A stretch of 64,000 bases of DNA from Dichetophora obliterata (Eukaryota; Arthropoda; Insecta; Diptera; Sciomyzidae): contig OY986435.1 in the NCBI GenBank assembly GCA_963920525.1, positions 296,231,817 to 296,295,816 on the forward strand. Direction: 5' to 3'. Of this stretch, positions 44,401-53,400 are shown piece by piece. The notes under the pieces were generated by a model. It worked only from the letters and a program-made list of their open reading frames with translations, did not search any database and had not been told where the DNA came from. The translations under genes were made by a program, and so were the position numbers. Position 1 is the stretch's first letter, and the number at the start of each line of letters is the position of its first letter.

Positions 44401-47400
44401 TTTATATGTATTTAAAAATGAATTGTTTTTTTTTTTTTTTTTTGTTAATTAAATGCAATATATTTTTTTTAAACCGATAATAAAATATAAAAAAAATATT
44501 TTTATTGCATATTTTACCTTTTTTAGCGCATATTTTAGAGCTTTAAATGCATAATATATTGCATATTGCAAATTTTAGCATTATTTTATGTGATTTCGGA
44601 GGGTATTTTTTTAATCATTTTAACTCGAATTTTTTAGAAAAATTTAAGGTACATGAAAAATAACGCCAGTATTTTATGCCAGGGCCGTAGTCAGGATTTA
44701 CCAATTGGAGGGGGGTCTTGATGAAAATTTTTTCCAAAATTAAAATATAGGTACAATTATTTGTTTAATTAAATTTTTTCTTTAAGTTTGCAAAAACTAT
44801 TGCACCAGCCAATATATTTACGGAAAACATGAATTTTGGAGGTTTTTGCAAAATGGCTTAGCTCACTGGCGATTATCGTAACAGCTAAAATATTTTGGGA
44901 ATTGTTATAAAAAAAAACTAAGGTTCATTTGTAGAGTTATTGAATATAAGTAGACTGCTATTATTTCGCTCGCAGCTGTATGTATAAAAAATATAACTTT
45001 TTACCCCATACAAGTCGAGGCACCTTTATATACATACAGCTGCGAGCGAAATTATAGCAGTCTACTTATATTCAAATATGTTTGGATAAATAATACTAGT
45101 CTACAAATTTCGTATCCGGTAAACCCAATATCATTCCTATATGTACTTTCAACGCTGGTTTCAAATCTGTACTTAGTTTCCTCCTATATTGTAAAATTTT
45201 CAATATACAGTGTGTTTTACGCTTATGACACGTGTTAAGTTTTAATGATCTATAATCTTAACTACTCATCATAAAATAAAAAATATAATTTTGTATTTTA
45301 GAAAAAATATCAGCTTTTCAATCCATACATCAACACTATCATGTCATGTGCGGTAGCGGAGCACAAATTTTAATATTATCCAACAAAATATCAACAAATT
45401 TCGTATCTTTTGTTTTAGCGGAGCTTTAATAGTCCATATTTAAAATGTCTTTTTTTCATGTAAAAATACAAATAATCAACAGTTTTTTCTAAATTCTAAC
45501 TTTGGACGATTACAACTCCGCTAAAACAAAAGATACAAAATTTGTTGATATTTCGTTGGATAATATCAAAATGTTTGCTACGCTACCGCACATGATACGA
45601 TAGTGTTGATGTATGGATTGAAAAGCTGATATTTTTTCTAAAATACTAAAGGATATGTTTTATTTTATGGTGATTAGTTCAGATTCTAGATCAATAATAG
45701 TAAACACGTGCCAAGAACGTTAAACACCTTGTAAATTGAAAACGTTACAATATAGGAGGAAACTGAGTACAGATTTGAAACCAAGGTTAAACGTACATAT
45801 AGGAATAAGAATGGGTTTACCGGATACGAAATTTGTAGACTAGTATTATTTATCTAAACATATCTGAATATTTATTTTGTTCGCTACTGTTTATAATATA
45901 TAAAACACTTAACGCATAATTGAGATGAAACAAATAATTGTCCCTATATTATAATTTTGAAAAAAATTTCATCAAGACCCCCCTTCCATGGGTAAATCTT
46001 GACTACGGCCCTGGCATAAAATACTGGCGCTACTTTTCAATTACCTTAAATATTTCTACACAATAAAATTTGGAATGATTGAAAAAATACCCTCCGAAAT
46101 CACATTTTTCTAGTAGATCATTCAGTTTTACTAAGATCTACCACAAAATAATAACAATGAATAACATAGACCAACAACAATACCAATACTACCATAAACA
46201 ACAACGCCAACAACAAACGTAATCACATCATTATTAGTAATCATATTTACAAATTAATCATTATTATAATCATCAACAGAAAAAACAACAATAACAACAA
46301 TCCAACATCATAAGAATGCAAGAAACAATAATAAACAAAACCACCACCAATAGTAAAAGTAAAAACAACAAGAAAATATCCTCATAAGCAACACAATAAA
46401 ATTTAATTAATTTTTTGTTGTTATTTAAAAATATATTTATTTTTAATTCTTTAATAACTTTTATTGAATTAAATATTGTGAAAAATTAAAAAAAATAAAT
46501 TAATTTAAATAATAAAAAATCTCTTATTATAATTTCAATAAATAATAAGAAAATCTCTTTTTTTGGGCGTTTTAGATGATTTTTATTTCAGAAGGAAATG
46601 CAGAAACTATTAAACCTTAACAACACATTATAACTCCAAGCGTTCTGCTGTTGACCACATAACATTCAAGTCATTTCGTTCTGCTGCGCTCTTCTCTGTC
46701 GACTCAAGCATAACATTGATTTGGTTTTCTTTTGTTTTTGTTCTGCTCACGCGACGAGTGCTCTCTATAGTGTTACGTTTGTTCTAATTAATGAAAGCCG
46801 AACATAACCAACGCTTGCTCCACATATCAGTGTTCTGAAATGTATTTCAAGCGCACTCGTGTAGAGGTTTACTGTATATAATAAAAATGAAATGGTGTTC
46901 GTTAATCCGACAACGGATTAAGCTGAAATTTTGGCAGTAGATTAGGGCTGCCATAAGTCTACAGCACTTGGTCGGGACAACTTTGCACATGCTTTTTTTT
47001 TATATTCCACAGAAACACAAAAACGCAATTTTAATATTATAAAGTGCCGTTTGTTAAAAAAACATAAATCAAAATAATTCACAGGCACACATAGTATGTA
47101 ATACATACATAGTAAGGATGCTCGACTTGTATGGAGGAAAAAAAAGTTCCATTTTTACCCATTTAAAAATGAACCTTGATATTTTTTATGGCGACTCCCA
47201 AAATATTTTGGCTATACCAAAATCCATCAGACAGACTTTCCTGGAAGCACACTCTTTTCCTAGATAAAGAAATGAAGTCCACAGGACAATCAATCAATAA
47301 TCCACAAGGAGCAATAGGCCATAAAAAGAAATAGAAGAAGAGTCGTTCCTTATCATTCGTCGTTTACGCTTTTGATATTTTATTCCATTGCTTACAGTAT

Positions 47401-50400
47401 TTTCCACAGTTGGAGTTTTTTGAAACAAAGGCTTCCTGAGATCCTTGAAAACGAGGATCGCATAAGAAATAATAAAGTTATTTGAATTTAAGTAAAAATA
47501 ATAAAAAAAATTGTTAAAAAAACGAATAAAAAACCGTGAACCGGTTAACTGTTGAAAATAACTAACCGTTTATGACAATTAATAAAAAATGACGAATAAT
47601 AGTCGTATCCGATAACCGGTTATTTTTGATAGGTTAACCGGAATTTCGGTTAATAAGTTTTTATACACAATGAAATGTTTTAAACAAAATTAATTTTTGA
47701 CATTAAAAATTTTTTCTTTCATAGACTCCAATGTTGTGTTAAAGTTGCTTAAGAACACATCAAATCATGATGTCAACACATATTATGTAACCTTGTTTTA
47801 TTATCGATAATATTATTATGCTATTAACTTTGTTCAATTCTCTGACAGCTGTTCAAATAAATGGCAACAAATTTAGTAAGACAAATGTTCTCATTGATTT
47901 TGCTTATAAATTAAAGAGTTTTAATTGTGCATTTGTGATTTTAGCAGTGCAATGAGCTTTGTATGGAATTATTTTAATTAAAAGAAAAGGATGCCACAGC
48001 AAGCTGTTTTCGGTGCCAAAGAACACTGAAATACAAGTGGTCCTCTACATCTGCAATTTATCAACCAAATATTAGATATCCAATTGGAAAATACCATATC
48101 AATACTTTGAGTTTAGATAGATAAACTGTATAATACTTTTAAACTCCGTTTTCCTTTATTTTGGAATCAATTTAAAATGCTGTCATTTTCACTGTCGTTA
48201 ATTTTTGAAATAACGTCATAAAAATTAATTTGTGAAAAACAAAGACTGAAATATAGCACTAAGTGATCCATTATTTTATTTTTGCTAAAGCTTATTTAAA
48301 CGATTTTTTAATTTAATTGCAAATGCGTTTAATACATTTATATACATATATTACTAAACAAACATAAACAATAAATAATTAAAAATTTGTGTTTGTTTTG
48401 TTTTTGTATCGGTTAACCGGTTAAATTTTGGTTACCGTAACCGATAACCAGTTAATTAATTTTTGCGGTTAATACTGTTAATCGATAACCGGTAACTAAA
48501 ATAAGTCGGTTAATTGACAACCCTATATTTTAAACAAGTTTATTTTCGCTCTTGGAATTCAGAATTTTGAAAAAAATAGTTCCAATTTCATTTGCTCTTA
48601 ATTTTTTCTTCAATATTTTTAACCGGGATATTTTGACTGTGCACCGGGACACAGGGACACCGATCTCAAAACCAAGACATGTCCGGGCAAACCGGGACGT
48701 ATAACAGCCCTACAGTAGATTGTTTTCCAACTCTAGATGGTTTATGAAAAAACATTTCAAACCTTTTTCACCGCCCACAAATCAATAAAAATTGCATATT
48801 TCACAGGGTTTTGGTCATATAAAACTAAAACTTGGTAATTTCATTTGTATTTATTTGTTTCCACGTCTCCTTTTCCCGCCCACAAATCAATGAAAATTAT
48901 ATATTTCTCAGACGGTGCTGGTCGTATAAGACTAAAACTTCGTAATTTAGTTCCTATGCTTACTGTCAGTAGGTGTAATGAAAATGGGAGTGGTCGCATT
49001 ACGCATACGCCCACTTTTTAAAAATTATTAATACTCTAAAACTACAGGGCCGATTTAGCTAAAATTTTGATAGTAAATTGTTTTTGAGTACGAGTTGGTT
49101 AACGTAAATTTTTTGCCACACCCCTTTTTACCGCCCACGAATCATAAAAAATTCTATATTTCAGACGGTTTTGATCGCATTAGATTAGAATTTGGTAATT
49201 TGGTTCGTATGCTTACTGTCGGGAACTGTACAATAAATGGGCGTGGTCACACTATATATACGCCCACTTTTTCTGAAATTATTAATATATACTGCTGGGC
49301 CACACCTCCTCTAACCATCTTCCAATCAATACAAATGTCATCATAGTTTAGACGGTATTGAATGTGTGTTTTCTATAGACTCTGAAACTAAGCGTCCTAT
49401 TGAGTTCAAACTTAAAGAGTGTTCCCAACTTAGAGGTTTTTCCTCTAAATTTAGGGGGGAAAAAGAGGAATGGGATTTTTTAGGCGTTTTATATTTTTAT
49501 GGGTTTTTTAGGGACTTTTTGATATTCTAATGCTTGGTTTTCACTGTGTCTTTTTTAGTGGTCAGTTGTTGTCAATCAAATTGAAAATGACAACATATTG
49601 ACATTTTTTGCACATTTGGCAATCTTGAAATATTAAAAACAAATAAACTATTAAATGGAGCTATGCAAAAAATGTTCTAGAGTTTTATTAAGGTGACATT
49701 TCAGGTGATAAAATTTTGTGTCGTCATAAAAATGACATGGTGAAAATCAAGCATTAAGCATTGTACAGGGTCCGCCATCTAACGTTTTTTTTTCAACTAG
49801 TGCTTATTTCGTGAATGGTAACACTTAGCTCATGTCTGATTTGATAGATAATTAGTTTTATCCTTCCGCTGAATGAATATGGTTGTGTATATGCTTAAAC
49901 AACGCTGGGAAATATTGCGACATTACTTTGAAAATCATAATTATGTTACAGAATGTGTGCGAAAATTGCGTACGGATTTTGGAAGAAGAGAAGCACCGTC
50001 AGCTCCGTATGTTCGTTATCTTGTGAAAAAAGTGAAAGAAACTGGCATCTTCATCGATAAACCAAAGCGTGAAAAGCCAAAAGCAGTGCGTACACCCGAG
50101 AATATTGCTGCTGTGGCAGAAAGTGTGCGTGAAGCGCCATCAACATCAATTCACCGTCGTTCTCAACAATTGAACATTTCGGAGACATCATTGAGACGAA
50201 TTTTGCATAAAGACCTTGGTATGACACCATACAAAGTCCAATTGGTTCAGGAGTTGAAGCCTACTGACCATCCAATGCGTTTTCGCTTCGCTAAGTGGGC
50301 CTGCGATCGACTTACAGAAGGTGCCGATTTTGCCAAAAAAAAATCATCTTTTCAGATTAGGCTCATTTTGATCTTCAAGGACAATTTATGCACCAAATTG

Positions 50401-53400
50401 TTCGTCAAGCCTCTGCCTACAAGACTGCATCCTTGGAAAAATTCTGAAAATTAGATAACATGTTCATTTCTTATGTCCTTTTTTGTGAATTTTTTATTTT
50501 TTATAAAACATGTGGTTTTTTCGTCATAACTCCCAAACCATACATCCTACAAGAACAATTTATGCACCAAATTGTTCGTCAAGCCTCTGCCTACTAGACT
50601 GCATCCTTGGAAAAATTCTGAAAATTAGATAACATGTTCATTTCTTATGTCCTTTTTTGTGAATTTTTTATTTTTTATAAAACATGTGGTTTTTTCGTAA
50701 TAACTCCCAAACCATACATCCTACAAGGACAATTTATGCACCAAATTGTTCGTCAAGCCTCTGCCTAGAAGACTGCAACCTTGGAAAAATTCTCAAAATT
50801 AGATAACATGTTCATTTCTTATGTTTTTTTTTTGTGACAAGCAAAATTGTCGCATTTGGGGCACAGAAAACCCGCACGCATACATTGAAAAGCCGCTGCA
50901 CCCAAAACGAGTCACTGTTTGGTGCAGATTTTGGTCCAGAGGCATAATTGGGCCATTTTTCTTGGAAAATGAGCAAGGAGTAGCCGTAACAGTCAATGGC
51001 GATCGTTATCGGGCCATGTTGAACGAATTTTTGTTCACAAAAATTGAAGAGGAGGATATTGGCAACATTTGGTTTCAACAGGACGGCGCTACGTGCCACA
51101 CAGCCGAAGCTATACTCGATGTTTTGCGCCCTGTTTTTGAAGATCGCATTATCAGCCGCAGAGCTGATGTCGTTTGGCCACCTCGGAGCTGCGATTTGAC
51201 ACCGTTGGACAATTATTTGTGGGGTGCTCTCAAAGATAAGTGTTACGCCGACAAGCCAGAGACAATTGACGCTTTAAAGGACAATATTCGTGAAGCCATT
51301 GGTGAAATACAGATGCACACAATCGATAATGTGCTTAAAAATTGGACCGATCGTGTAGGCTACTGCATGGCCAGCCGAGGCAGCCATTTGAATGAAATTA
51401 TTTTCCATTATTAACCGGAAGGATTGTACTTTCAAATAAAAAAAGACATTTGAGAAAATATCCAGTAGTTTTTTAATAGGATTTTCAAAAAAAAAGTTAT
51501 TTCGCGGACCCTGTATAATCCAATTTACTACGAAGTTTTTGAATTTATTCCGATTTTGCTATGCATTTACTCCTCAATTTTTTCCCTTTTTCATTCCCTG
51601 CTCGTTACCACGGTGTAAAAAAACAAGGTGAATGTGACGTCTAAATATTTTGCTAAAGCTGTAAAACTTGTGAATGAGTGAAAGAGGCAAAAAAGGTGAT
51701 TTTGTAGGGTTTGACAACTCAAGTGTTTGATTTTTACAAAGTCATTTTGTATACTAATGTCATCGGTTTTGTTTTGCGAAGCAGATGAAAAGCGAAAAAC
51801 AAGAAAATAACAAAAGAGAATGAGAATGTTAATTGATCTATTTTTTGATTTTTAATTGTTGCGGTTTTAGGGGTTTTTGACTAAAGTTGTAGGGATAAAT
51901 ATATCTGAGAGTTGGTAACACTGCTTTCAGAACATGTTTGCTGTAACACGCAAAATTGAACGAAAGTTGGATTAAAGCTGCTTCAGACTATCAGAGAAAT
52001 CATAACTTTTTGTATGCTTTCTTCGTCAAAATTTTCAAATCATCAGGTCATAACATTTTTTGATAAATGTATTTGCACTATCAAACTTTCTATCAGCGAA
52101 AATTGGCTCACAGAACTTAAAAAGGATAATGGTAAAAGAAAATGCTAATTTTAAGACTAATAATGGTTTAAACAATTATGGTTAAGCGTTTAAAAATAAA
52201 ACACAAGAGCTTTGTGGAGCAGTTTTCGAATTAAAAAACCAAATGTTTATCTGACTTTTCTGATAGAAATAGAAACAATTCTAATGTCAAAAAAAAATCG
52301 TATGCTTTGTTGTTAGAGAAGTCATAGAACAAATAAAATCGTGTTCATATTATCAGACTTTCATTATTTGGCAGATCTTACGAGAAGTTGTATGCTTTAT
52401 CAAATAGTCTGAAGCAGCTTTTAGGGGACGTGGCACTGCCCATACAATTCAAATCTATGATATCAAATAGCTTTGGAACTGAATGTCACATAAAACACAC
52501 AAAAGTCGTCCACCAAAAAATACTTTATTTTAGACTTTATTTAGTTTGATCGTATAATGCTATGTTCACACAGAGAGCTAAATGCGCATTTACAAAATCC
52601 ACATTTACGAACGGCCCTTTACTCGTTGTAGGAGTAACAGGGAGAAATATACGGCAATTAAAAATTGGCTTGGTTGCACTATCTTACACCCCTTTTTAAA
52701 GGAAAAAGAGTGGAGTGAAGCAAAGTGCGTCAGATAGAAACTAAGCTATGCTGAAATTTTGGTAGTCGATTTGTTTCGAGTACGAGATGGTATGAGGAAG
52801 AACAAAAATTTTCCACGCCATCAGCGTTGCCATATGGTCCGATATAACAGATATGTTACGATTTTAATACTTGAATCCGACGTTCCGATATTTGACCAAA
52901 ATTCTTCAAAATGTTACGATTTCAGAAAAAGTAGATCCGGCTTCCGATTTTGCATATATTTTTATATACATATATATATGAAAAGAAAAAATTAGTTTAA
53001 CAAAATTGATGGCAACTTTAAAATAAAAAGATGCGATGGTACTTCAGCATTTCCAATAATGGAAAAATTTATTTTTGAATTGTTGAGCTTACCAAAGTCC
53101 TCAGCTAACGTTGAGCGAACTATTAGTCAAATAAATATTAATAAAACTAAAGTTCGCAATAGATTAGAGTTCGATACAATGGAAGGAACTCTGCATACAA
53201 AAGATTATCTGCGTATGAAATCTTTTAACTGTTTTAGTCTTGAAATTGATAAAGAATTGATAGTAAAATTTAACAAAGCAATGTATATATAACTTCGAAA
53301 AAATTATATTTTTATACACATTTTTTTTCACTAAAATCGATTTTTTTTTTTTAGTTTTTGCTGGCTTAAAACAATAACAATTTTTCTTTAATTTAATTGA

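Larger units (their letters stand above)
49766..51513 (+). mobile_element. mariner-family transposon of the DD41D (rosa) type
   Basis: TA at 49764-49765 and 51514-51515 flanks CAGGGTCCGCCATCTAAC and the inverse of CAGGGTCCGCGAAATAAC. It holds a transposase in two frames separated by a tandem-repeat insertion. The spacing between the second and third catalytic Asp is 41 residues, which defines the DD41D group first described from Ceratitis rosa. Confidence 0.88.
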
